Below, one piece after another: positions 25,272-33,993 of a stretch of DNA of 64,000 nt (position 1 is the first letter of the stretch; the number at the start of each line of letters is the position of its first letter). Source of the DNA: Nostoc sp. UHCC 0702 (GTDB lineage Bacteria > Cyanobacteriota > Cyanobacteriia > Cyanobacteriales > Nostocaceae). The stretch spans positions 8,089,501-8,153,500 of the forward strand of contig CP071065.1 in the NCBI GenBank assembly GCA_017164015.1, given 5' to 3'. Made by a program: the position numbers and the translations under genes. Under the pieces are notes generated by a model. That model worked only from the letters and a program-made list of their open reading frames with translations. It was not told the DNA's origin and ran no database searches.

Positions 25272-26777
25272 ATGACACAGCCTAATCTTTTGGAACTTGC
25301 CAAACAGGGAGATGCACAGGCGATCGCCTCAACAATTAATTACCTTTTGCGAGACAAAGACATTACTGCTAAAGCAGTTTTAAAAGACGTTTGCTTACAT
25401 GTAATATTAGAATCTGCTCAAGCCCCAGAACAACAATCATCAGTCACATTTATTCGCAATCTGATGATAAAATTGCAAGCTAAATCTATCAAAACAGTGA
25501 AATTATATGGAAAAAAGACTGGGCAACAATCACCAGCTTGGATCGATTATTTAACTTTTACTGAAAATATCGAAAAACCGCAAAACGACTTAGACAATTT
25601 AGAAGTAAAACATCATAATAATCACAAAGCCGCCATATGGCCAGCATGGATACCTTACTTTCACTCATGGTGTAGAGCATTTATTTTAATTCCATTTATA
25701 GCTTGTAGTGTCATAATAACTTTTAAATTGACAGGCTTTTGGGGTTTGATATTATCAGCTATTACCAATCATTTGGAAATTTTAATTATATGTCTAAGTT
25801 TAGGAATATTATTGCCGATGCTTTTGGTTGCCTATATTCATGCTTTTTTTGTACACTTATGGAAAAAACAACCAATATCACCTACCTGGCCTCGATGGTT
25901 GCCCAATACTAATAGTTTATGGGAAGGTTTTTATGCGGAAGTAGTAATGTTTTTATCTTTGTTGGTTTCTATTATTATTATTTTACCATTTTTACCAATG
26001 AACAGCTGTTACTATGAGCAAATATTTATCTACTGTTTTACAAAAGATGAATTAATTTTAAATCAATATATGGAAAAGTACTATATTGATAAAATTGGAT
26101 CATTGATTTGGATTGTGACTGCTGCATATCTTTATCAAGTTGAGTACTTGTTTAGACATCGCTTCATCCCAAAAGTAAAAACCATATTTAAAAACTATCA
26201 GTCTAAGCGCCAGTCTCACAGTGTTGATAACACAGATTTAGATGTAGACAGATTACGAGGTGATATGGGTATCACCCAAATGAAAAAGGTAAGAAAACAG
26301 CAATTACAGATGACTTCGTTACCCCAACACTATAATCAAAAGCCTAAAAAATTAAATAAGCAACTGCTGATATTTTTATTGATTCCTTTAGCTGCACTAG
26401 GGATATACTTATTTTCTAAATTATCAGAAGTAAAAGAAATTATTCCTTTTCCCATACCCTCTAAAATTTCAACAGAATTGCCATCAAAAACTGTAGGAGT
26501 TACACCTTCAGCAGTAAGTTCGGAATCGCCCACTTTTATACCTAAATCTGATAATTTTAGAGAGGCTGTTAATCAAGCAATTAGTGCATCTAATCTTACC
26601 CAATCAGCAAAAACTCAAGATGAATGGAAGATAATTGTCCATCAATGGCAAGCAGCGATCGCACTGATGAAAAAAGTACCATCTTCTAGCCCCAATTATT
26701 CTATCGCCCAGCAAAAAATTACAGAGTATCAACGTAATCTCAGCTATGCTCAAAAAAATGCTACAGGTGGTAAATAA
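25272..26777 (+). CDS. Membrane-spanning paralog of the preceding gene
   Basis: I start at the ATG at 25272 (MTQPNLLELAKQGDAQAIAS), which aligns with the start of the upstream paralog; the frame is open to 25245. The product is 501 residues. Residues 1-95 are the shared domain. Hydrophobic segments follow at ~130-160, 160-195, 220-245 and 270-290. A basic cytoplasmic region comes next, then another helix (LLIFLLIPLAALGIYLFSKL, ~360-380) and a C-terminal ~80-residue helical domain (SNLTQSAKTQDEWKIIVHQWQAAI). The last part resembles the Trp-containing repeat found after many cyanobacterial membrane domains. Function is unknown. Confidence 0.75.
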   Translation: MTQPNLLELAKQGDAQAIASTINYLLRDKDITAKAVLKDVCLHVILESAQAPEQQSSVTFIRNLMIKLQAKSIKTVKLYGKKTGQQSPAWIDYLTFTENIEKPQNDLDNLEVKHHNNHKAAIWPAWIPYFHSWCRAFILIPFIACSVIITFKLTGFWGLILSAITNHLEILIICLSLGILLPMLLVAYIHAFFVHLWKKQPISPTWPRWLPNTNSLWEGFYAEVVMFLSLLVSIIIILPFLPMNSCYYEQIFIYCFTKDELILNQYMEKYYIDKIGSLIWIVTAAYLYQVEYLFRHRFIPKVKTIFKNYQSKRQSHSVDNTDLDVDRLRGDMGITQMKKVRKQQLQMTSLPQHYNQKPKKLNKQLLIFLLIPLAALGIYLFSKLSEVKEIIPFPIPSKISTELPSKTVGVTPSAVSSESPTFIPKSDNFREAVNQAISASNLTQSAKTQDEWKIIVHQWQAAIALMKKVPSSSPNYSIAQQKITEYQRNLSYAQKNATGGK

Positions 26778-26845
26778 TGGCGATCGCTCTTCAATGCTAA
26801 GGTAAAAAAGAAGTGCGATAGCTTGATTTTTCATATCAAAAAACT

Positions 26846-27136
26846 ATGAATACCAAAACCTTGACTGCCATTATTCACAAAGAAGAAGATATGTATGTTG
26901 CTGAATGTCCAGAAGTCGGCACAGTCGATCAAGGTGAAACAATTGAAGAAGTTCTTGCTAATCTAAAGGAAGCTACAAGACTATATCTAGAAGAATTTCC
27001 TTTACCCGATACTGATACTAGTCCCAGGTTTGTAACCAGTATAGAAAGCTTTATCGGTTCTGCTAAAGGCAGTTTTGCCACAACAGAAGAAGTCGATAGA
27101 TTTATTCGCCAAGAACGGGATGGATGGGAATTTTAA
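26846..27136 (+). CDS. HicB-like antitoxin with extra VapB-like tail, orphan
   Basis: The 96-residue protein starts with a HicB/UPF0150 fold (LTAIIHKEEDMYVAECPEVGTVDQGETIEEVLANLKEATRLYLEEF, residues 5-50). It ends in GSAKGSFATTEEVDRFIRQERDGWEF, the pattern of the C-terminal toxin-binding tail of many VapB-type antitoxins. No HicA or PIN-domain toxin ORF lies on either side, so it is an orphan antitoxin or a regulator. The start has no strong Shine-Dalgarno. Confidence 0.75.
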   Translation: MNTKTLTAIIHKEEDMYVAECPEVGTVDQGETIEEVLANLKEATRLYLEEFPLPDTDTSPRFVTSIESFIGSAKGSFATTEEVDRFIRQERDGWEF

Positions 27137-27334
27137 ATACTGTTCAAGGCAGGCGAGTCTACCTCGATACTAATATAACGAACCGCCAAGGCGCAGAAAA
27201 CGCAGAGAGAAGAAAGAGAAGGAATAAATGCTTAACTGAACTATGTTGAGTCTAACGGTAGTTTTGCTATCTCAAATTAATTGTCCCTAGCTAACATAAG
27301 TATAAGAAGAGCAATTTCGCCCCCAAAGCTAACC

Positions 27335-28300
27335 ATGACAGAAAGACAGACACGGCGCAATTTCTTAATTACCAGTGTTGCTGTCACTGGCGGTATTGTA
27401 ACAACTACTGCTTTGCAACCAAATGCCACCAACACAGCCAAGCCACCAGCAAATATGCCAGAAAGAGTGTTGGGACGCACAGAAGTAAAAGTGCCTATCT
27501 TCGGGTTGGGAGGAGCGGGGCAAACTCCGCTATCCTGGGAAGGAAAAGAACGGGATGCAGTAGCAATTATTGAAAAAGCGCTGGAACTTGGTATAAGATA
27601 TTTTGATACTGCGGCTAGTTATGGCCCAAGTGAAGATTATTTAGGCAAAGTTTTACCCCCTCATCGTTCAAAGCTGTTTTTAACCAGTAAGACTGATAAA
27701 AGAGACCGCGATGGTGCATGGCGAGAATTGGAGCGATCGCTCAAGCGTCTGAATACAGATTATCTTGATTTGTGGCAGTTGCATCACGTTTCTTTTTCTA
27801 CTGAACTTGACACTATCTTTAGCGCATCTGGTGCAATCAAAGCTTTAGAAGAAGCTATTCAGCAGAAACTTGTACGGTTCGCTGGTATTACCGGACATCA
27901 TGACCCGCAAGTCATTGCTGAAGGGTTGCGTCGCTATCCCTTCCACACTACCTTGATTCCCGTGAATGCTGCCGACAAACACCACCCGCGACCTTTCATC
28001 CCTGTAGTTCTACCAGTAGCACAAGAGAAAAATGTCGGTGTGATTGCGATGAAAGTCCCAGCCTACGGACGGCTGTTTAAGCCAGGTGGATTAAGTGGTA
28101 TGCAGCAAGCTTTAGGATACACCTTATCTCAGCCTGGTGTTCATTGTTGCGTGATTGCGGCTGAAACAAAAGCACAATTAGAAAGTAATGTCAAGATAGC
28201 GCGGGCTTTTCAACCTTTGAATGAGAAAGAATTGACTGCGATCGCTCAACAAACTGCTAGTGTTTGGGAAGATAGCACCTTTTTCCGTGCTTGGACTTAG
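27335..28300 (+). CDS. Tat-exported aldo/keto reductase
   Basis: I chose the ATG at 27335. It gives MTERQTRRNFLITSVAVTGGIVTTTALQ, a twin-arginine signal with RRNFL; an upstream frame to 27281 has no such feature. The mature part is an aldo/keto reductase (GIRYFDTAASYGPSEDYLGKVL, then TSKTDKR and the LDLWQLHH segment). Asp, Tyr, Lys and His of the catalytic tetrad can be matched. It likely reduces carbonyls with NADPH bound before Tat export. The substrate is unknown. Confidence 0.88.
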   Translation: MTERQTRRNFLITSVAVTGGIVTTTALQPNATNTAKPPANMPERVLGRTEVKVPIFGLGGAGQTPLSWEGKERDAVAIIEKALELGIRYFDTAASYGPSEDYLGKVLPPHRSKLFLTSKTDKRDRDGAWRELERSLKRLNTDYLDLWQLHHVSFSTELDTIFSASGAIKALEEAIQQKLVRFAGITGHHDPQVIAEGLRRYPFHTTLIPVNAADKHHPRPFIPVVLPVAQEKNVGVIAMKVPAYGRLFKPGGLSGMQQALGYTLSQPGVHCCVIAAETKAQLESNVKIARAFQPLNEKELTAIAQQTASVWEDSTFFRAWT

Positions 28301-28361
28301 TGAAATCTTGCAGATATTACCTTATATCATGTCCGTTTAAACACTTATGATATCTGTGGAG

Positions 28362-28480
28362 GTCGGTAATTGGGAACTTGTACTGAGCGAAGCCGAAGTA
28401 TTGGTAATTGGGAATTGGTAATTGGTTTTCAGTATTACCTATTACCCATTACCCATTACCTATTACCTATTACCAAGCAA
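28362..28480. repeat. Repeats flanking the left side of the IS
   Basis: Copies of ggtaattggga/attggtaatt are followed by the inverse units cctattaccca/ttacccatta. The two halves can fold on each other. They are part of the STRR class. Confidence 0.7.
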
Positions 28481-28515
28481 ACTGACTATATCGTAAGTAA
28501 TTAACCGAACTTGAT

Positions 28516-29820
28516 CAGGACTTACGCAACTGGCACAGGCGATCGCTAAAATTGAGTACAGATGTATTGAATAATGGACGCAACTGGCACAGGCGATCGC
28601 ATTTCTACAAGACATATGTACTAGCAAAGATGAGCTTACTAACAAGGGGCTTGCGAAAATTAGTTAAAGTCGTGTCTCTGTGTGAAGCCTTGTTCAAATT
28701 ATGAGAAAATAGAGTTAAGGATTCATAAAATAAACCTTGTATTTTATGAGATTTACTAAACTTAACTATTGCCAATACTTGTTGAGCAGTCAGATTAATT
28801 ATACAGTCACGAATTTGGCAGAGCATTTAGATCAGATCAGTCATGATAAAATTAACCGTTATCTCAAAAATGAAAAGTTAACACCTCGTTTGCTTTGGGA
28901 TAATGTTAAAGATATCGTCCAAGTGAGTGATACTGCATATCTAGTTTTTGATGACACGGTGCTGGATAAACGATACGCCACAGAAATAGAGACAAGTAAA
29001 CGACAATATAGTGGCAACCAACATGGTGTAATCCAGGGTATCGGCTTAATAAATTGTATATATGTCAATCATGAAGAAGGAAAATTTTGGGTGGTTGACT
29101 ATCGTATTTATGACCCAGACTCAGATGGTAAAACTAAAATAGACCATGTAACAGAAATGCTGCAAAACCTTGTATATCATAAGGTTTTACCATTCCAAGC
29201 TGTGTTAATGGACAGTTGGTATGCCACAAATAAATTAATGTTATACATTGATGGCTTAGGAAAATATTATTATTGTCCTTTGAAACGTAATCGACTTGTA
29301 GATGATACTAATTGTCTTGAAAATTATAAAAGGATTGAATCATTATCTTGGAATGAGGAGGAGTTGATATCAGGTAAAATAATAAAAATAAAAAAGTTTC
29401 CTCAAGCTAAAAAAGTGAAACTATTCCGAGTAACTGTCTCGACCGACAGAACGGATTTTATCGCTACAAACGATTTATCTCAAGATTCTACGGATGTTGT
29501 ACAAAAAGTGTGTAAGGTTCGATGGAAAATTGAAGAGTTTCACCGCGAATTAAAGCAATTGACTGGCATTGAATCATGTCAATGCCGTAAGGGTCGTATT
29601 CAAAGAAATCATATCGCCTGCGCTATTTTAGTCTGGCTTCGGCTCAAAAATTTAGCTTATATAACTGGTCAAACAATTTATCAAATTAAGCATGGACTAC
29701 TATCTAATTATTTAGTTCAGCAACTAAAACGTCCGGCTGTTCCTATGTTTATCGCGTAGTTGTTTAGGCGCACGGCGCGGTTACACCGCACCATTGCTTG
29801 TGACAGTTGCGTAAGTCCTG
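28516..29820 (+). mobile_element. Complete insertion sequence, 1305 bp, 5-bp target duplication TTGAT
   Basis: The perfect 17-bp terminal inverted repeats are CAGGACTTACGCAACTG (28516-28532) and its complement (29804-29820); they extend to 22 bp with one mismatch. TTGAT stands directly outside both ends (28511-28515 and 29821-29825). One transposase gene fills the interior. A 23-bp piece of the left end is duplicated at 28578-28600. Confidence 0.93.
28746..29759 (+). CDS. DDE transposase (IS4/IS701 superfamily)
   Basis: From the ATG at 28746 the product is 337 residues; a TTG start 9 bp upstream is possible. It is an RNase H-fold transposase. The first Asp is in YLVFDDTVLDKRYA, the second in AVLMDSWYATN, and the Glu is in VRWKIEEFHRELKQLTGIE. 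The frame is intact and lies inside matching terminal repeats, so the element may be active. I assign the superfamily from the motif; the exact ISfinder family is not resolved. Confidence 0.88.
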   Translation: MRFTKLNYCQYLLSSQINYTVTNLAEHLDQISHDKINRYLKNEKLTPRLLWDNVKDIVQVSDTAYLVFDDTVLDKRYATEIETSKRQYSGNQHGVIQGIGLINCIYVNHEEGKFWVVDYRIYDPDSDGKTKIDHVTEMLQNLVYHKVLPFQAVLMDSWYATNKLMLYIDGLGKYYYCPLKRNRLVDDTNCLENYKRIESLSWNEEELISGKIIKIKKFPQAKKVKLFRVTVSTDRTDFIATNDLSQDSTDVVQKVCKVRWKIEEFHRELKQLTGIESCQCRKGRIQRNHIACAILVWLRLKNLAYITGQTIYQIKHGLLSNYLVQQLKRPAVPMFIA

Positions 29821-29825
29821 TTGAT

Positions 29826-29938
29826 ATAATTTGCTACTACACAAGCGTGCGTCAGCCTGTGCGGACTAACAGAAAATCAGGGTTCTTGAACCCGCGTAGG
29901 CGGGTTTTGTCTGTGTAGCCGCGACTTCCAGTCGCCAA
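29826..29938. repeat. ~175-bp interspersed repeat, copy 2 (left end missing)
   Basis: It shows the right-hand two thirds of the repeat: ttgctactacacaag, a gaacccgcgtaggcgggttt stem-loop and gcgacttccagtcgcc. It abuts the right end of the IS. The missing left part is not found on the other side of the IS, so the truncation was not caused by a simple insertion. Confidence 0.7.
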
Positions 29939-29945
29939 CTTTCTC

Positions 29946-31214
29946 TTAGCAATCCCTATAGTAATATTGTGCTGCTTGTGACATATTTAGTTGCAACAAT
30001 TTATCATCACCTAACTGCTGCCGACAACTAGGTTTAGCAGGTGAAATATTCAAACTACGAATAATTTCTTTTGCCACAGCCTTTGCTAATAGTGGCGGTA
30101 CAGAGTTACCGACTTGGCGGAAACCGTGCCATTTGGTGACATGAAATCTAAACCAATCCGGGTAAGAATGTAGTCTTGCTGCTTCCCTGACTGTAATGCA
30201 CCTGGGTTGAGATGGATGAATCGGTCTTGGGGAGGTGAAAGAACCTCTATACTTGTCTGTACCTGCTCGCAGAGTGTTGCAGACACCATCTGGATGCAGT
30301 TTATGGAAACGACTAATTGGTTCTGTTTCTCCTGGAGTAGTAGCAGCAAAGCGTTCACTAGTTGTCGGCGAGTGTTTTGTTCTGAGACTGGAAGAAAGAA
30401 TTCGAGCATCAAATTCACGTTTGTAAGAATAATCATCTGGGAAAGGTTTGATACAGCGAAGTGCCAGAGCATATTTACTAGCCTTCCCATACTCCGCTAC
30501 CACCCAGTCTCTGTTTAGTAAGTCTGAATATTTTTCTATTTCTGGTAAATCTCCAATTGCATCCTGTACAGTCGGGCAAATTGGCAGCACAGATAAATTT
30601 TGCTGTACAGAGGTCTTTGGCTTTGCTACTTGGGTAATTGGTTGGGGGTATTTCGGCAACTCAACATCCTCCCTCGCGCCAATTAAAAACAATCGCTCCC
30701 GCGACTGTGGTACACCATAATGAGCAGCGTTAAGAACTTGATAATTTTCTTCAACTTGATAGCCTTGATTTTGAAACTCCCTAATCAAGTTTTCAAGGAT
30801 TTGTTTATGTCCACCGACTGTGATGCCTCGAACATTTTCCATCACAAAAAATTTCGGTTTGAGTTCTAAAACCAGCCGATGAAAGTGAAACACCAAAGAA
30901 TTGCGTGGGTCATCAAAAACTCGTTTACCAATTAGTGAAAATCCTTGGCATGGTGAACCACAAATGACAGCATCAATTTCGTGTTCGCCTATTTTTGACC
31001 GATTGCGAATCTCTGCTCCTGTTGTCTGTTCAACACTTTTGCATAACACTGAGCAAGAAGGAAAGTTAAATTCATGTGTGGCACAATGGATCGGATCGAT
31101 TTCCACAGATGCCAGCACATCAAAACCAGCTTGTTCAAAGCCAAGGGTCATGCCACCTGCACCTGCAAACAAATCAACTGCTATGGGTCGTTTTTTTCTA
31201 ATCTCATGAGCCAT
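29946..31214 (-). CDS. DNA (cytosine-5-)-methyltransferase, orphan
   Basis: I start at the ATG at 31214; the open frame reaches a TTG at 31223. The 422-residue enzyme has motif I (DLFAGAGGMTLGFEQAG), motif IV with catalytic Cys89 (GSPCQGFSLIG), motif VI (ENVRG), motif VIII (QSRERLFLIG) and motifs IX-X (QVGNSVPPLLAKAVAKEI). It methylates C5 of cytosine with SAM. The target site is set by the variable region and cannot be read. No restriction endonuclease is adjacent, so it may be a solitary epigenetic methylase of the kind known from Anabaena (Dmt enzymes). Confidence 0.92.
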   Translation of the reverse strand: MAHEIRKKRPIAVDLFAGAGGMTLGFEQAGFDVLASVEIDPIHCATHEFNFPSCSVLCKSVEQTTGAEIRNRSKIGEHEIDAVICGSPCQGFSLIGKRVFDDPRNSLVFHFHRLVLELKPKFFVMENVRGITVGGHKQILENLIREFQNQGYQVEENYQVLNAAHYGVPQSRERLFLIGAREDVELPKYPQPITQVAKPKTSVQQNLSVLPICPTVQDAIGDLPEIEKYSDLLNRDWVVAEYGKASKYALALRCIKPFPDDYSYKREFDARILSSSLRTKHSPTTSERFAATTPGETEPISRFHKLHPDGVCNTLRAGTDKYRGSFTSPRPIHPSQPRCITVREAARLHSYPDWFRFHVTKWHGFRQVGNSVPPLLAKAVAKEIIRSLNISPAKPSCRQQLGDDKLLQLNMSQAAQYYYRDC

Positions 31215-31215
31215 C

Positions 31216-31272
31216 ACAGTCAACAGTCAACAGTCATCAGTTATCAGTTATCAGTTATCAGTTATCAGTCAA
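31216..31272. repeat. Heptamer array between lpxB and the methyltransferase gene
   Basis: Two to three copies of cagtcaa and four copies of gttatca stand in tandem, directly in front of the methyltransferase start codon. Confidence 0.85.
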
Positions 31273-31313
31273 CAAGTTCAACCGGGATAATTAATTTCTT
31301 GGAGTTCCCTTTA

Positions 31314-32477
31314 CTAATTCCCAGTCCCCAGTCCCATTTGCAAAATTTCTTGAGCAGCGCGATCGCATACTCCTAATTCTCCCAAACAACGCCGCATTTG
31401 AGCATAATCTGCTAAAGTTTGCTGCCGACGGTCAGAATTTAGCAGTAATTCCATTGCCGCTTGGGTAATATTTTCTGCTGTGGCTTCCTCTTGTAACAAC
31501 TCTGGCACAATCGGCTTCATCACGACTAAATTGGTTGGCGAAGCGAAAGGTATGGAACCTTTGAGAATTTTTCGGGCAATCCAAACAGTAACAGGATTTA
31601 ATCGGTATACCACAACTTGCGGCACATTTAACAAAGCAAGTTCGAGATTGACAGTACCAGATTTAGTGATCGCAAAATCAGCAGCAGCAAATACTTCCTT
31701 TTGTAGACCCGATACAACTGTAGCCCGTAAACCGTAACGCTTAATTGCCTCCTCAATCGGCTGTCTGTAGATTTCCAGAGATAGAGGAATCCAAAAATGA
31801 ACTTGGGGTAAATTCGCTTGAATAGTTTGGGCAGCTTGAAAAATGACTGGTAAGAGATATTTTAGTTCTTGGCGGCGAGAGGCGGGGAGGAGAGCGATCG
31901 CTATTTGTTCTAGTTCAATACCCAATTTAGCACGGGCTTCTAAGCGGCTGGGAGCGTGTTGCATTCGGTCAACCAGAGGATGTCCCACCCAACTCACATT
32001 TGCTCCATGTTCCCTAAAATAACGGGCTTCTTCTGGGAATATGGCCAAAAGCTTGTCTGTAAAACCGACAATTCGGGAAGTATTACGCAAACTAATTGAC
32101 CATACCCACTCTTGAGGAGCGATGTAATAGACCACAGGCACTTGTGGCATATGCTGTTGCATATAAGTACCAATACCGAGATTTGGCCCCATATAGTCAA
32201 TCAGCACCACCAAGTCTGGTGGATTTTGCTTTAAATAGGCGATCGCTTGGCGTTGTACCTGGAGAGTAGGCAAAATATAAGGCAGAGATTCTATCAATCC
32301 CATCGAGCCAATAGCAGTGGTATTGCTTAAAATAGTTGCCCCTGCTTGTGCCATCTTTTCGCCACCGAGGGCCACAATCTCTAACTGCAAACCCACAGCT
32401 TGACGCTTCATCGCCGCAATTAACAGCGACCCTTGCAAATCGCCAGACACCTCGCCAGTGCTGATAAATATCTGCAT
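31314..32477 (-). CDS. lpxB: Lipid-A-disaccharide synthase
   Basis: The 387-residue protein starts MQIFISTGEVSGDLQGSLL and contains YIAPQEWVWSISLRNTSRI and the donor-site segment AITKSGTVNLELALLNVPQVVVYR, all typical of LpxB (GT19). It joins UDP-diacylglucosamine to lipid X to make the lipid A disaccharide at the inner membrane. It is the last lpx gene of the cluster; lpxD is not here. The upstream spacer contains interspersed repeats. Confidence 0.95.
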   Translation of the reverse strand: MQIFISTGEVSGDLQGSLLIAAMKRQAVGLQLEIVALGGEKMAQAGATILSNTTAIGSMGLIESLPYILPTLQVQRQAIAYLKQNPPDLVVLIDYMGPNLGIGTYMQQHMPQVPVVYYIAPQEWVWSISLRNTSRIVGFTDKLLAIFPEEARYFREHGANVSWVGHPLVDRMQHAPSRLEARAKLGIELEQIAIALLPASRRQELKYLLPVIFQAAQTIQANLPQVHFWIPLSLEIYRQPIEEAIKRYGLRATVVSGLQKEVFAAADFAITKSGTVNLELALLNVPQVVVYRLNPVTVWIARKILKGSIPFASPTNLVVMKPIVPELLQEEATAENITQAAMELLLNSDRRQQTLADYAQMRRCLGELGVCDRAAQEILQMGLGTGN

Positions 32478-32506
32478 TTGGTAATTAAAGTTAGGAGTGA
32501 ATAGTT

Positions 32507-32681
32507 AGAGGATGTTTTAAAAGTATTGGGCGAATATAATTCGCTACTACACAGGCAAAGTCCACCTCCGTGGACTAATATAAAATCAAGGATTTTCTAA
32601 CCTGCGTAGGCAGGTTTTGTTTGTGTAGACGCTTCTAGTCGCCTAGGCAAGTAATAAATTAGACTTGACAAACATCATCTT
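32507..32681. repeat. ~175-bp interspersed repeat, copy 3
   Basis: It is full length, from agaggatgttttaaaag to the inverted end gacttgacaaacatcatct. Its stem-loops are gtccacctccgtggac and cctgcgtaggcagg, and it contains the word gcttctagtcgcc. It lies between lpxA and lpxB. Confidence 0.85.
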
Positions 32682-32685
32682 AGGA

Positions 32686-32930
32686 GTTATGAGCTAGGAG
32701 TTAGGAGTGAATAGTTAGGAGTTAAGAATTAAAAGTTTAATTTTTAAAACCAATCCTCTGTAAACTTCCACTTAATAATTACTCCTTTACCGCCACCAGA
32801 CTACTATTTTTTCTTTGCGTTTTTAGCGTCCTTAGCAGTTCGTTTAATAAATATTAAATGTACTTACATAAAGAATAAGTATAACTCCTAACTCCTAACT
32901 CCTAACTCCTAACTCCTAACTCCTAACTCT
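32686..32930. repeat. Heptamer repeats upstream of lpxB and downstream of lpxA
   Basis: Units of ggagtta/gagttag lie at ~32686-32720, and seven tandem copies of ctcctaa lie at 32883-32930. Between them is AT-rich DNA with no gene. Confidence 0.8.
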
Positions 32931-33746
32931 TCATTCATCGCTCACAGTTGGTTTCCCCTTACCAGGAATCAAACCACGCCTTCCTGACATCTGAGAAAGT
33001 AGCAAAAAGCGACGCAGGTGTTGCAGTTGTTCAGTTTCTCCCAACTGCTCCAATTTTTCTAACGCATCCTTAAAGCTTAAGCCAGAGCGGTAGAGAATGC
33101 GGAAGGCTTTTTTGAGTATTTGCAAATCCTCTGAACTCATTCCAGAACGTTTGAGTCCCACCAGATTCAGGGTTCGCACTCTTGCTGGATTTCCTTCCAC
33201 CAGCATGTAAGGCGGCACATCCCGGTCAATACGTGCTAAGCCACCCACCATCGACATACCACCGATATGCACAAATTGATGGACACCTAAAACCCCGCTC
33301 AGCCTTGCTCGTGATTCTATATGCACATGACCTGCCAACGCCACAGAATTAGCAATGATCACATGGTCTTCAATCACGCAGTTGTGAGCTACATGGACAT
33401 AAGCCATCAACAAATTATTATTGCCAATGACTGTTGCTTCACCTGCGCCAGTGGCGCGGTTAATGGTGACATACTCACGAATCAAGTTGTTATCGCCAAT
33501 TTTGACCCAAGTCGGTTCTCCCACAAACTTGAGATCCTGGGGTTCCATGCCAATAGCTGCACCTGTAAAAATTTGATTTCGCGCCCCAATTTCACAAGGC
33601 CCTTCTAGCACTACATGAGCGCCAATGATTGTTTCAGGCCCCACTTTGACATGCGCTCCAATCACAGCATAGGCACCGACTTCCACTGTTGAGTGGAGTT
33701 CCGACTTAGGATGAATTACAGCAGTTGGATGAATAAGCGTCTTCAA
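32931..33746 (-). CDS. lpxA: UDP-N-acetylglucosamine O-acyltransferase
   Basis: The 271-residue protein is a left-handed beta helix of hexapeptide repeats (IHPTAVIHPKSELHSTVEVGAYAVIGAHVKVGPETIIG, and similar). It has the catalytic region MAYVHVAHNCVIEDHVIIANSVALAGHV and a C-terminal helical domain (LKKAFRILYRSGLSFKDAL). LpxA makes the first acyl transfer from acyl-ACP to UDP-GlcNAc in lipid A synthesis. It lies downstream of fabZ, the standard order. Confidence 0.96.
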   Translation of the reverse strand: MKTLIHPTAVIHPKSELHSTVEVGAYAVIGAHVKVGPETIIGAHVVLEGPCEIGARNQIFTGAAIGMEPQDLKFVGEPTWVKIGDNNLIREYVTINRATGAGEATVIGNNNLLMAYVHVAHNCVIEDHVIIANSVALAGHVHIESRARLSGVLGVHQFVHIGGMSMVGGLARIDRDVPPYMLVEGNPARVRTLNLVGLKRSGMSSEDLQILKKAFRILYRSGLSFKDALEKLEQLGETEQLQHLRRFLLLSQMSGRRGLIPGKGKPTVSDE

Positions 33747-33993
33747 GGGTGAATCTCCAGAACAGTCTTGAGGAGCCAGCGCTATGCTTTGATTCCCAAA
33801 GTTGAGGCGACTGGCGTTACTGAGTGTGTAAGTTTTCGGTGAAAGGAAGTGTCGGGCAAAGCAAGTTCAGTGTGAGGGCGTCGAAAATCAATAAATTTTA
33901 AAATGCGGTTGTGGATTGTTTTTTTTGCTGCTATCCTTTTCAGGATTGGGTAAGAGTACGTCACGGCTGTACCCTTACCAAAAAAGCAAATTT

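Noticed and set aside
30086..30490. 134-codon minus-strand frame inside the methyltransferase gene
   Set aside because: It overlaps the intact methyltransferase frame on the same strand and has no known motif.
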